Notes under the pieces: model-generated
The model's input: only the letters and a program-made list of their open reading frames with translations
The model's database searches: none
Told to the model about the DNA's origin: nothing
Assembly: GCF_020618415.1 (NCBI RefSeq)
Contig: NZ_CP085345.1
Location: 1,736,001-1,800,000 of the forward strand
Origin: Cupriavidus sp. MP-37
GTDB lineage: Bacteria; Pseudomonadota; Gammaproteobacteria; Burkholderiales; Burkholderiaceae
DNA length: 64,000 nucleotides
Reading direction: 5' to 3'
Program-made: the position numbers and the translations under genes
Shown here: piece by piece, positions 25,805-33,762 of the stretch
Layout of the letters: every line of letters begins with the position of its first letter
Position numbering within the stretch: position 1 is the stretch's first letter

Positions 25805-26623
25805 TCAGCCCTTGCTGAAGATGCTGTAGAAGTCCGGCGCGCCGCTGTCCGGCATGCTCAGGTCGAGCGAGCCTTCGATGTGTTCCAGGTGTTCCGCCAT
25901 CAGCGCGCTGGCGCGCGCGGCATCGCGCTGCTCGATGGCGTCGATCAGCTGCCGGTGCTCATGCTCGGCGCAGGCGGGTGCGCCGGGGCGGTCGTACAGC
26001 GTGATGATCAGGCAGGTCAGCGACACCATCTCGCGGATCAGCTTTTCGAGGATGGCGTTGCCGGCCATTTCCGCCAGCAGGATATGGAACTCGCCTGACA
26101 GCCGGATCATCGCCGCGCGGTCGCCGCGGGCGCGCGCGTTGTCTTCTTCCATGGCATGCCGGCGCAGGCTGCGCACCTTGGCGGGCGTGGCGCGTTGTGC
26201 CAGTTCGGCGGCCAGCGCGGGCTCGACCACGCGGCGCGCCTGGAACACCTCGCGCGCTTCGTCCACAGTCGGGCTGGAGACAAAGGCGCCGCGGTTGGGC
26301 ACCAGCGTCACCAGCTTCTCGTGCGCCAGGCGCGCAAACACCTGGCGGATGCGCGCACGGCTGGCGCCGGTCACTTCGCACAGCCGTTCCTCGACCAGCT
26401 TGGTGCCCGCCAGCAGGCGGTGCTCCATGATGGCGTAGAGCAGGCTCAGGTAGATCGCCTCGGTGGCCGACGCCTCGCTGGCGGCGCCTTCCTGGCCTGC
26501 CTCGTCGTCCGGGGCGGCATTGGCGGCGGCCTTTTGCATGGTTTTCGGGGTCGCCTTGGCGGCGGCGCGGCGCGGGGCTTTCGCGGCGGCGCCGGGCGCC
26601 GCCTTTTTCGATGTGGTTGCCAT
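25805..26623 (-). CDS. GntR family regulator (FadR/FCD subfamily) with Lys/Ala-rich N-terminal tail
   Basis: A 272-residue regulator. Residues about 54-115 form the winged helix-turn-helix (LVEERLCEVTGASRARIRQV) and about 125-255 the all-helical FCD effector domain (EFHILLAEMAGN and the metal-binding HEHRQLIDAI). The first 40 residues are an unusual Lys/Ala/Pro-rich tail like histone H1, probably disordered and possibly DNA-contacting. ATG 26623 was chosen; the upstream open frame has no family similarity. The three genes upstream on the same strand (deacetylase, racemase, NCS1 permease) are the likely regulon. A TTGTGTACGA element at 26679-26688 may be its own operator. Confidence 0.9.
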   Translation of the reverse strand: MATTSKKAAPGAAAKAPRRAAAKATPKTMQKAAANAAPDDEAGQEGAASEASATEAIYLSLLYAIMEHRLLAGTKLVEERLCEVTGASRARIRQVFARLAHEKLVTLVPNRGAFVSSPTVDEAREVFQARRVVEPALAAELAQRATPAKVRSLRRHAMEEDNARARGDRAAMIRLSGEFHILLAEMAGNAILEKLIREMVSLTCLIITLYDRPGAPACAEHEHRQLIDAIEQRDAARASALMAEHLEHIEGSLDLSMPDSGAPDFYSIFSKG

Positions 26624-26678
26624 ATCAGGGTACGGACATTCAGCCTGTCGCCGGAACTGGCGACGAAACACGGCTATA

Positions 26679-26688
26679 TCGTACACAA
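26679..26688 (-). promoter_or_regulatory. candidate GntR operator upstream of the GntR gene
   Basis: On the minus strand the bases read TTGTGTACGA, matching 8 of 10 positions of the perfect palindrome TTGTCTACAA found upstream of the NCS1 permease gene (30153-30162). It lies 56 bases before the GntR start. Autoregulation is plausible; this is pattern evidence only. Confidence 0.35.
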
Positions 26689-26711
26689 CTATGGCAACAG
26701 CGAGGCGCGGC

Positions 26712-27701
26712 TCAGGCCAGGGCGGTTTCCTGGCAGGCAGTGCGCGGCCCGGCGGCGGCGCTCGCGGCTTCGAACGGATGCACCTGCGCCCAGTGCCGGG
26801 CGATGTCGACACGGCGGCAGATCCACACCTTGTCGTGCCCCTGCACGTAGTCGAGGAAACGCTGCAGCGCGCGGAAGCGGCCGGGGCGGCCGAGCAGGCG
26901 GCAGTGCATGCCGATCGACAGCATCTTGGGGCTGTCCTGGCCGCCGGGGTCGCCTTCGTCGTACAAAACGTCGAACGCGTCCTTCAGGTACTGGAAGAAC
27001 TGTTCGCCGGTATTGAAGCCTTGCGGCGTGGCGAAGCGCATGTCGTTCGAGTCCAGCGTGTACGGCACCACCAGGTGCGGCTTCTTCTCGCCGCCGGAGA
27101 CTTCCACTTCGGTCCAGAACGGCAGGTCGTCGCCGTAGTAGTCCGAGTCATAGAGGAAGCCGCCGTGCTCGACCACCAGCCGGCGCGTGTTGGGGCTGTC
27201 GCGGCCGGTGTACCAGCCCAGCGGCAGCTCGCCGGTCAGCTCCTTGATGATCTGCATGCCGATGCGCATGTGCTCGCGCTCGGTGGCTTCGTCGATGTTC
27301 TGGTAGTGGATCCAGCGCCAGCCGTGGCAGGCGATCTCGTGGCCCAGTTCGACGAAGGCGCGCGTCAGTTCCGGATGGCGCTGCAGCGCCATTGACACGC
27401 CGAAGATGGTCAGCGGCAGGCCGCGCCGTTCGAACTCGCGCAGGATGCGCCAGACGCCGGCGCGCGAGCCGTATTCGTAGATGCCCTCCATGCTCATGTG
27501 GCGGTCGGGGTAGGCCGCGGCGCCGACGATCTCGGAAAGGAACTGCTCGGACGCGGCGTCGCCGTGCAGCACGCAGTTTTCGCCGCCTTCTTCGTAGTTG
27601 AGGACGAACTGGACGGCGATGCGCGCGCCGCCTGGCCAGCGTGCGTGCGGCGGACGGGCGCCATAGCCGATCAGATCGCGGGGATAACGTGTCTGGAGCA
27701 T
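26712..27701 (-). CDS. puuE: polysaccharide-deacetylase-type allantoinase (PuuE family)
   Basis: A 329-residue NodB-homology enzyme of the PuuE group (cofactor-independent allantoinase), which opens allantoin to allantoate. Typical PuuE segments are PRDLIGYGARPPHARWPGGARIAV-type at the N-terminus, NYEEGGE, YEYGSRAGVWRIL, GHEIACHGWRWIHYQ and the C-terminal IGMHCRLLGRPGR. Its neighbours are a hydantoin/allantoin racemase gene 43 bases upstream and an NCS1 permease, the expected set for ureide breakdown. Allantoate-processing genes are not in the window. A related cytosine or carbamoyl substrate cannot be excluded. Confidence 0.87.
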   Translation of the reverse strand: MLQTRYPRDLIGYGARPPHARWPGGARIAVQFVLNYEEGGENCVLHGDAASEQFLSEIVGAAAYPDRHMSMEGIYEYGSRAGVWRILREFERRGLPLTIFGVSMALQRHPELTRAFVELGHEIACHGWRWIHYQNIDEATEREHMRIGMQIIKELTGELPLGWYTGRDSPNTRRLVVEHGGFLYDSDYYGDDLPFWTEVEVSGGEKKPHLVVPYTLDSNDMRFATPQGFNTGEQFFQYLKDAFDVLYDEGDPGGQDSPKMLSIGMHCRLLGRPGRFRALQRFLDYVQGHDKVWICRRVDIARHWAQVHPFEAASAAAGPRTACQETALA

Positions 27702-27731
27702 GTTGCGGGAGAAGGTAAGCGGTTCAGGGAA

Positions 27732-27753
27732 AGTTCAGTTCAGTTCAGTTCAG
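27732..27753. repeat. short AGTTC tandem repeat
   Basis: Four exact copies of AGTTC plus AG lie at the 3' end of the racemase gene, whose stop codon (27745-27747) falls inside the repeat, and before the deacetylase gene. Because the gene ends within the array, changes in copy number would alter only the last codons or the spacer. It is probably of little consequence. Confidence 0.7.
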
Positions 27754-28479
27754 GGCATAGGGCGCCAGCATGCCGGCATACGCCTTGGGCAGCGGCCGCG
27801 CCCAGTCGCCGCGCTTGCTGGTGCCCAGTCGCACCGAGACCATCGCCTCGGCCAGCTTGACCGCGCACGACACGCCGTCGATCACCGGCGCGCCGATGGC
27901 ATCCGCGATCTCGTCGCACAGGTCGGTCATGCCGGCGCAGCCGAGCACGATGCATTCACTGCGGTCTTCGACCAGCGCGCGGCGGCAGGCCTCGGTGATG
28001 ATGCGGCGCGCGTCCGAGCCGGGGCGCTCCAGTTCCAGCACCGGCAGGTCGCAGGCGCGCACGTTGTTGCAGAAGCGCTTCATGCCGTAGCGCTCGGCCA
28101 GGTGCCAGGCGATATTGCAAGTGCGCGCCAGCGTGGTGACCACGCTGAAGCTGCTGCCGACCACGCTGGCCATGTGCATCGCGGCCTCGGCGATGCCGAT
28201 CACCGGTCCGCGCGCCACTTCGCGCGCGGCGTACAGGCCGGGGTCGCCGAAGCAGGCGATGACGTAGCCGTCCACGCCTTCCTGCTCGCCGGCCAGGATC
28301 TCGTCGAGGATGCCGGGCACCGACAGGGCCTCGTCATAGTGGCTTTCGATCGAAGCCGGGCCCATGCGCGGGCTGACCGCGCTGATGCGCGTGCCGGGCG
28401 CCGCCACGGCGGCGGCGCACTGCCCGATCTTGTCGGTCATGCTCTGGGTGGTATTGGGATTGATGATCTTCAGCTTCAT
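27745..28479 (-). CDS. hydantoin/allantoin racemase (Asp/Glu racemase superfamily)
   Basis: A 244-residue cofactor-independent racemase. The two catalytic cysteines are Cys76 (VIACFGDPGL) and Cys181 (VLGCAGM), as in HyuE and allantoin racemase; the N-terminus KIINPNTTQSMT is characteristic. It interconverts enantiomers of 5-substituted hydantoins or allantoin so that a stereospecific hydrolase can use both. The gene lies between an NCS1 permease (42 bases upstream) and a PuuE-type allantoinase, which supports allantoin as substrate. ATG 28479 has a conventional context. Confidence 0.9.
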   Translation of the reverse strand: MKLKIINPNTTQSMTDKIGQCAAAVAAPGTRISAVSPRMGPASIESHYDEALSVPGILDEILAGEQEGVDGYVIACFGDPGLYAAREVARGPVIGIAEAAMHMASVVGSSFSVVTTLARTCNIAWHLAERYGMKRFCNNVRACDLPVLELERPGSDARRIITEACRRALVEDRSECIVLGCAGMTDLCDEIADAIGAPVIDGVSCAVKLAEAMVSVRLGTSKRGDWARPLPKAYAGMLAPYALN

Positions 28480-28521
28480 GGGTGCGGCTCTGGGATGGAT
28501 GCTGTCGAAGAGGGGTATCGC

Positions 28522-30054
28522 TCAAACCTGGCCGGAGGCCGGTGCGGTGGGCGCGGCAAGGTGGCCCGGCATCATGCGCGGCGCCAGCTGCCGGTACAGC
28601 ACCAGCGCGATGCCCATGCCGATGAACCAGCTGTAGTTGGCCGCCGCCTGCCAGGCCGGCACCACCACGCACAGGATCGGGATGATGGCCGCGGGAATCA
28701 TGGTGGCCACCGCCGCCGGGTTGAAGCCATTGCGGTACCAGTAGCGGCCGCGCGGGTTCAGCGTGTACAGGTCGTCGACCTCCACGTGCTGGCGCCGCAC
28801 CAGGTAGTAGTCGGCGATCAGGATGCCGAACAGCGGGCCGATGAAGGCACCCAGCACGTCGAGCGTGTAGTGGATCACCGCCGGGTTGTTGTACAGGTTC
28901 CAGGGCGTGATGAAGATCGACGCCACCGCGGCGATCATGCCGCCGGTACGCCAGCTGATGTGCTTGGGCGACACGTTGGAGAAGTCGAACGCCGGCGACA
29001 CGAAGTTGGCGACGATATTGATGCCGATGGTCGCGGTCATGAAGGTGAAGGCGCCCAGCAGCATGGCGAAGGTGCTGTCGATATGGCTGACGGTTTCCAC
29101 CGGGTCGGTGATCAGCTTGCCGAACACCGGCAGCGTGGCCGAGGTGGTGATCACGGTCAGCAGCGAGAAGCCCAGGAAGTTGACCGGCAGGCCCCAGAAG
29201 TTGCCGCGCTTGACCGCCTTGAAATCCTTGGCATAGCGCGAGAAGTCGCCGAAATTCAGCATCGGGCCGGAGAAGTACGACACCACCAGCGCGATCGCGC
29301 TCAGCATCACCGGCACCGCTTCCCAGCCGGTGTACTTGACGAAGCTCAGCGTGAAGTTGACGTTCTCCCAGCCGGCCTTGTTCACCAGCCAGATCGCCAG
29401 CGCGATCATCACCACGTACACCGCCGGGCCGGCCCAGTCGATGAACTTGCGGATGGTCTCCATGCCGGTCCAGAACACCAGCGCCTGCAGCACCCACAGC
29501 ACCATGAACGACGCCCAGCCCAGCGTGGACAGCCCGGCGAAGCCATGCAGCTTGAGGTCAGCGTACGGCGCCAGCGACGGGAAGAAGTGCAGCGCCAGCA
29601 CCAGGAAGGCGCTCGACGCCAGGTAGGTCTGGATGCCGTACCACGCCACCGCGATCAGTCCGCGGATGATGGCCGGGATATTGGCGCCGAGCACGCCGAA
29701 AGAGGCCCGGCAGATCACCGGATAGGGCGTGCCGGTCACCTGGCTGGGCTTGGCCACCAGGTTGCAGAAGTACTGCACGATCACGATCCCCACCAGCAGC
29801 GACACCAGCACCTGCCAGCTGGTCAGCCCAAGCGCGAACAGGCTGCCGGCGGTGATATAGCCGCCCACGCTGTGCACGTCGGACATCCAGAACGCAAAGA
29901 TGTTGTAGGTGCCCCAGGTCTGCTTGCGCAACGGCGCCAGGTCCTCGTTGGTCAGGCGTTCGTCGTAGCTGGGCTTGATCAGGGCATTGCCATGTGCGGC
30001 ATGCCCGCCCTGCGCCTGCGCTGCGTCGGCGGGTGTTGCGGTGGTTTGCATCAT
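28522..30054 (-). CDS. NCS1 family nucleobase/hydantoin/allantoin:cation symporter
   Basis: A 510-residue inner-membrane transporter with about twelve helices and an N-terminal cytoplasmic tail. NEDLAPLRKQTWGTYNIFAFWMSD is the conserved NCS1 entry sequence (Mhp1/PucI type). The segment GNFWGLPVNFLGFS and the sodium/proton-site region around ASFGVLGANIPAIIRG fit the family. It heads the unit NCS1-racemase-PuuE-GntR, so allantoin or a hydantoin is the probable cargo. Two ATGs (30054 and 30051) follow AGGAGA with ideal spacing. The upstream interval has a cluster of TGTCTAC/GTAGAC elements likely bound by the GntR regulator. Confidence 0.93.
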   Translation of the reverse strand: MMQTTATPADAAQAQGGHAAHGNALIKPSYDERLTNEDLAPLRKQTWGTYNIFAFWMSDVHSVGGYITAGSLFALGLTSWQVLVSLLVGIVIVQYFCNLVAKPSQVTGTPYPVICRASFGVLGANIPAIIRGLIAVAWYGIQTYLASSAFLVLALHFFPSLAPYADLKLHGFAGLSTLGWASFMVLWVLQALVFWTGMETIRKFIDWAGPAVYVVMIALAIWLVNKAGWENVNFTLSFVKYTGWEAVPVMLSAIALVVSYFSGPMLNFGDFSRYAKDFKAVKRGNFWGLPVNFLGFSLLTVITTSATLPVFGKLITDPVETVSHIDSTFAMLLGAFTFMTATIGINIVANFVSPAFDFSNVSPKHISWRTGGMIAAVASIFITPWNLYNNPAVIHYTLDVLGAFIGPLFGILIADYYLVRRQHVEVDDLYTLNPRGRYWYRNGFNPAAVATMIPAAIIPILCVVVPAWQAAANYSWFIGMGIALVLYRQLAPRMMPGHLAAPTAPASGQV

Positions 30055-30139
30055 CTGAGTCTCCTGGCAGATGTGTGTCTTGACGATAGGCGACCCGCGG
30101 CCTTTCTGGCTCTTTGCGGGGCGCCGAGGGATGGTTATA

Positions 30140-30197
30140 TGTGTCTACTAAATTGTCTACAAAATGGATTAAGTGTGTAGACGATGTTGTAGATCAC
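30140..30197. promoter_or_regulatory. cluster of TGTCTAC-type operator elements upstream of the NCS1 gene
   Basis: The perfect palindrome TTGTCTACAA (30153-30162) is flanked by TGTGTCTACTA (30140-30150), GTGTGTAGAC (30173-30182) and TTGTAGATC (30187-30195). Repeated TGTnnnAC-like half-sites are usual for FCD-type GntR regulators. The cluster lies 86-143 bases before the permease start and probably belongs to the GntR gene at the far end of the operon. Confidence 0.5.
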
Positions 30198-30283
30198 GGA
30201 TTCGTGATTGTCAACATTCGTTTTCCCTGAAGATGGGGGACAGAGCGGGCGGTGGAATTACGACGCCCTTCACTTCGTTGACG

Positions 30284-30455
30284 CTCTTGCCCTCACCCCA
30301 ACCCTCTCCCGCAAGCGGGAGAGGGAGTACGCAAGCGGGAGTTGGAAGGCCGGGGCAAATGAACGCGCTGAGAGTTGCTTGCAGCCGCCGGTTTTCTCCC
30401 CTCTCCCGCTTGCGGGAGAGGGGCGGGGGTGAGGGCCGGCGCATCCACGAAGTCA
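30284..30455. repeat. REP pair (BIME) between NCS1 and TonB receptor genes
   Basis: Two palindromes of the same family as at 17.8 kb: CCCTCTCCCGC-AA-GCGGGAGAGGG at 30302-30325 and CCCCTCTCCCGC-TT-GCGGGAGAGGGG at 30398-30423, flanked by CCTCACCCC on the left and GGGGGTGAGGG on the right, so the pair is head to head. The right flank continues CCGGCGCATCCACGAAGTC, which reappears at 58.77 kb with one mismatch. Confidence 0.88.
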
Positions 30456-30490
30456 ATCGCCGCGCACCTCCGTCATTCCCATGCGGCGAC

Positions 30491-30516
30491 GAAAAAAAAA
30501 CCGCTCCTGGGAGCGG
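30491..30516 (-). terminator. intrinsic terminator of the TonB receptor gene
   Basis: Read on the minus strand, a 7-bp stem (CCGCTCC/GGAGCGG, 30501-30507 with 30510-30516, 2-base loop) is followed immediately by nine T (plus-strand A at 30492-30500). It lies 27-52 bases beyond the receptor stop codon. This is a textbook rho-independent terminator and separates the receptor from the NCS1 regulatory region. Confidence 0.88.
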
Positions 30517-30542
30517 GTGGTGGTGCCGGCTGGCGATGGCCT

Positions 30543-32705
30543 TCAATAAGCAATCTTCGCCGTCAGACTGATGCTGCGCGGATCCGCCGGCTGGATATAG
30601 TTCTCATACTGGAAACCCCAGTAGCGCTTGTTGGTCACGTTGTTCAGCGCGGCCCGCAAGGTCAGGTCCTTGCCCGCGACGCGCGTGCTGTAGCTGGCGC
30701 CGAGGTTGAACACCGTGTAGCCGCCGGCATCCAGCGTATTGCCGGCATTGAGCTTGGTGCTGCCGGTGTACTTGCCATCGACGCCAAGGCGCAGACCCGG
30801 CACGAACGGTACGCGGTAGCTGACGCGGCCGGCCATGATGAAGCCGGGCGCACCCGCCACGCGGTTGCCGCTGTTGGCCACGCCCTTGTCGTAGTACGAA
30901 TCCAGATACATCGCGCTGGCGCCGAACTCCCACTGCGAGCCCAGGCGGTACACGCCCGCCAGTTCCAGGCCCTGGTAGATCGAGGTGCCGTCCTGCTGGC
31001 GCGTCGGCACGCCGCCGCTGATGCTGTCGTACTCGGCGCCGCGCTCGATGCGGAAGGCGGCAGCGGTCGCGCTCCACGCGGCCTGGTCGGCCTTGACGCC
31101 GAGTTCATACTGCTTGCTGCGGATCGGGCTCAGCAGCTGGCGCGCGTTGGTGTAGCCGTCCGGCACGATCGAGCCGGGCTCCAGCGCCTCGACATAGCTG
31201 GCATAGACCGTGGCCGTGGGCACGGGCTTGAACATCAGTGCCAGCGTTGGCGTGACCACGCCGTTCTTGCTGTAGCTGGAGGTGACCGGCACGTAGCCGT
31301 TCTGCTCGAAGTTGGTCACGCGCAGGCCGGCAAGTACCGACCAGCGATCGCTCAGCTGCACGGTATCGCTGGCGAACACCGACTTCTGCGTGATGTCGCT
31401 GTTGCGCACCTTGTTGAAGGCGGTCGAGCTGTAATAGGTGTTGGTGTTCGGCGCGAAGATATTGCCGGTGCCGATGACCGCGCCGAAGCCGTTGTTGTCG
31501 TAGCGGTCGATCTGCTTCTGCCACGACAGCCCCGCCACCAGCTGGTGCCCGAACGGGCCGGTGCGGAACTTGCCTTCCAGCATCGCCTGCCATTGCCCCA
31601 CCTGCTGGTTCTGCGCGGTGTCGTAGCGCTGGTCGAGGTAATCGCCGGCCTGGTTCAGCAGGTTGTAGGTGCTCTCATTGCGGCTGCGGTTGACCTTGGT
31701 GAAGCTGTAGCTGGTGCTGACCGCCCAGTCCGGGTTGATCTGGTAGCGCAGGCCGGTGCTGTACAGCTGCAGGTTGGTGTTCAGGTGCTGGTCGGCGCCG
31801 GCGAAGTTGCGGATGCGCCCGGACACCGCGCCCGGCAGCGCCGTATCGCCGTAGCTCCACAGGCTGAACGAGGGCATCTGGCCGGTGGCGCGGCGGTCCT
31901 GGTAGATCGAATCGAAGGTCCAGGTCAGGTCCCTGGTCAGGCGCGCATCCAGGCCCAGCGACACGCTGTCGCGCCGGATGTTGCGCGCGTTGTAAGGGGT
32001 GCCTTCTTCATGCGTCGCATTCAGGCGGTAGCCGAACATGTTGTCGGGGCCGGCGCGGCCGCCCAGGTCGACGTGCTCGCTCCAGACATTGGCGGCGCGG
32101 TAGCCCAGCTCGAACGACGCCGTGAAGGTATCGGTCGGCTTCTTGGTGACGTAGTTGACGATGCCGCCCGGCGTGGCGAAGCCGTACATGAAGCCCGGCA
32201 GGCCCTTGAGCAGCTCCACCTGCTCCATGTGCTCGTACGGCAGCGTGATGCCGTAGGCCACGAACGGCAGGCCGTTGATCTTGAAGCCGTTCTGCCAGTC
32301 GATCTGCAGCCCGCGCACGCTCAGGTAGCTGGACCAGCTGTTGTAGCCGTTGCCGTTGTCGCTGACCGACGCATCCATGGTGAACACATCGCCCAGCTTG
32401 GCCACCTGGCGCTCGGCCAGGTCTTCGCCGGTGACGATGGTGGTGGAGTAAGGCGTGTCCAGCTGCGTGCGCGACCCCAGCGCGCCGGTGCTGGCCTTTT
32501 TCTCAAGCTGCAGGCCGGAATCGTCCACCGCCGACGCGCTCACGGTCACCGCCGGCAGCGACTGCGCATCCGCCGGCGCCGCGGCCTGCTGCGCCAGCGC
32601 GGCCGTCGCCGGAAAGCCGGCGAGCACGGCAAATTGCGCCAGCACGGCGAGATGGCGGGGTTGGGGTGCGCGCGCACGCGCGGCGCTTGGGACTTGGCGG
32701 CTCAT
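30543..32705 (-). CDS. TonB-dependent siderophore receptor
   Basis: A 720-residue outer-membrane receptor. Residues 1-39 form a signal peptide (ending AALAQ). A plug domain follows (about 60-180; DTPYSTTIVTGEDLAERQ, VRGLQ and the LLKGLPGFMYGFATPGGIVNYVTKKP region). The 22-strand barrel ends with an outer-membrane sorting signal and a terminal aromatic residue (KIAY). The arrangement matches ferric-siderophore receptors (FhuA/FpvA/FoxA type). It is preceded by a near-perfect Fur-like box and followed by a strong terminator, so it is transcribed alone under likely iron control. The chelate is unknown. The flavinylation operon at 10-15 kb shares the same half-site. Confidence 0.93.
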   Translation of the reverse strand: MSRQVPSAARARAPQPRHLAVLAQFAVLAGFPATAALAQQAAAPADAQSLPAVTVSASAVDDSGLQLEKKASTGALGSRTQLDTPYSTTIVTGEDLAERQVAKLGDVFTMDASVSDNGNGYNSWSSYLSVRGLQIDWQNGFKINGLPFVAYGITLPYEHMEQVELLKGLPGFMYGFATPGGIVNYVTKKPTDTFTASFELGYRAANVWSEHVDLGGRAGPDNMFGYRLNATHEEGTPYNARNIRRDSVSLGLDARLTRDLTWTFDSIYQDRRATGQMPSFSLWSYGDTALPGAVSGRIRNFAGADQHLNTNLQLYSTGLRYQINPDWAVSTSYSFTKVNRSRNESTYNLLNQAGDYLDQRYDTAQNQQVGQWQAMLEGKFRTGPFGHQLVAGLSWQKQIDRYDNNGFGAVIGTGNIFAPNTNTYYSSTAFNKVRNSDITQKSVFASDTVQLSDRWSVLAGLRVTNFEQNGYVPVTSSYSKNGVVTPTLALMFKPVPTATVYASYVEALEPGSIVPDGYTNARQLLSPIRSKQYELGVKADQAAWSATAAAFRIERGAEYDSISGGVPTRQQDGTSIYQGLELAGVYRLGSQWEFGASAMYLDSYYDKGVANSGNRVAGAPGFIMAGRVSYRVPFVPGLRLGVDGKYTGSTKLNAGNTLDAGGYTVFNLGASYSTRVAGKDLTLRAALNNVTNKRYWGFQYENYIQPADPRSISLTAKIAY

Positions 32706-33081
32706 GATGGAACAGCAGAAGACAGGCAGGCCTGTGGGTGAATGTCAATACAAATGCGAATAATTCGCATTTACGAAAAGTCCGAATGATGCCTATGGGC
32801 GCGCCATGGCGTCAAGGCGGGAGGCTGGGGGTTCGTGATGAAAGCAACGGCAGATGGCGCGGCTCGGGGCGCAGCCAACACGCGACTGCCGCGCACATGA
32901 ACGCAGGTTGGGCGACCGGATTGCCGCCCGGCGCAAGGCGCGGCGCAAAACCCGATAGCGGATTGTTATGGCGCCCGGCGAAAAATGATGTTGGACTGGC
33001 CCATTGGTGCTTTCTTAAAGTTGCAGGAACAGAGGCCATCGCCCTCTCGTTCCACCCAACTTCACGACATCGAGGAATCAC
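32706..33081. other. intergenic gap upstream of divergent TonB receptor and cupin genes
   Basis: The 376-base divergent interval contains the Fur-like inverted repeat at 32752-32772, which belongs to the receptor. In the remaining 300 bases toward the cupin gene I see no clear operator, repeat or small gene; GAGGAATC just before 33082 is the cupin gene's ribosome binding site. Confidence 0.5.
32752..32772. promoter_or_regulatory. Fur-like box upstream of the TonB receptor
   Basis: A perfect inverted repeat with arms AAATGCGAA (32752-32760) and TTCGCATTT (32764-32772) around TAA. The 7-1-7 core TGCGAATAATTCGCA matches the Fur consensus at 10 of 14 positions and keeps its symmetry. It lies 47-67 bases upstream of the receptor start, where a repressor would overlap the promoter. 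Confidence 0.75.
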
Positions 33082-33636
33082 ATGGATCCGACCCCACAGG
33101 AAATGGAAGCCACCCGCATCGCGCGCTGGGGCAAGGTCAAGCCTTACGGCGAGACCTTCATCGAAAGCCGGCTGCCCGGGATGAAGAAGAACATCTACAA
33201 GATCATGAACCGCGGCGTGCTCGAGAACAAAGGCGTCGAGCCGGCGATCCCGGGCAACCACCGCTTCGGCGTGACCTTTATCGAAATCCCGGTCGGACAA
33301 GGTGCCAGCCTGCACGCGCACAAGACCGAGGAAGTGTTCTGCCCGCTGAACGGCCAGATGGAAGTCATCTGGGGCGAGAAGGGCCAGTACTCGCTGATGC
33401 TGAACCAGTGGGATGTGATCTCCTGCCCGATCGGCGTGATGCGCGGCTTCCGCAACCCCAACGACCACGCGCTGGTGGTCTACTCTGTGGTGGGCGGCAC
33501 CGACGAGGAATGCGGCCGCATCGCCTGGCATCCGGACGTGGTCAAGGCGGCCGAGGCCACTGGCCTGGTGTACGGCGACGACGGCTACATCAAGGAAAGC
33601 GGGGCGGATACGGCGCAGCCGCGCAAAGAAGGCTGA
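33082..33636 (+). CDS. cupin domain-containing protein
   Basis: A 184-residue single-domain cupin. Metal ligands are visible in the first motif, SLHAHKTEEVF (His78, His80 and Glu83/Glu84), and the second motif region has GVMRGFRNPNDHALVVYSV. GAGGAATC precedes ATG 33082. Cupins of this size are often small dioxygenases or isomerases acting on aromatic ring products, or sensors. An intradiol dioxygenase gene follows 126 bases downstream on the same strand, suggesting a shared catabolic unit. The reaction itself is not identifiable. Confidence 0.83.
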   Translation: MDPTPQEMEATRIARWGKVKPYGETFIESRLPGMKKNIYKIMNRGVLENKGVEPAIPGNHRFGVTFIEIPVGQGASLHAHKTEEVFCPLNGQMEVIWGEKGQYSLMLNQWDVISCPIGVMRGFRNPNDHALVVYSVVGGTDEECGRIAWHPDVVKAAEATGLVYGDDGYIKESGADTAQPRKEG

Positions 33637-33762
33637 CGACCTCCGCGGCGACCCGGACGCGTGGTCAACGCGCAGGCGCCTGCGGCATCGGGCGGGGCGT
33701 CACCTCGACGCCCCGCTCCGCGCCAGATTCCATCCCCACATTCCACCGGAGCTGACCACACT

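Larger units (their letters stand above)
30055..30542. other. intergenic region with operators, REP pair and terminator
   Basis: This 488-base region separates the NCS1 gene start from the TonB receptor stop. From left to right it holds the GntR-type operator cluster (30140-30197), a REP pair (30284-30455) and the receptor's intrinsic terminator (30491-30516). No coding sequence is supported; short open frames over the repeats are artefacts of GC-rich palindromes. Confidence 0.75.

Noticed and set aside
27700..30180. An 826-codon plus-strand frame across the ureide genes
   Set aside because: Antisense to the racemase and NCS1 genes; His/Arg/Gln-rich composition typical of GC shadows.
30208..30546. 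Short open frames over the REP pair
   Set aside because: They are read through palindromes, occur on both strands, and have no ribosome binding site or family match.
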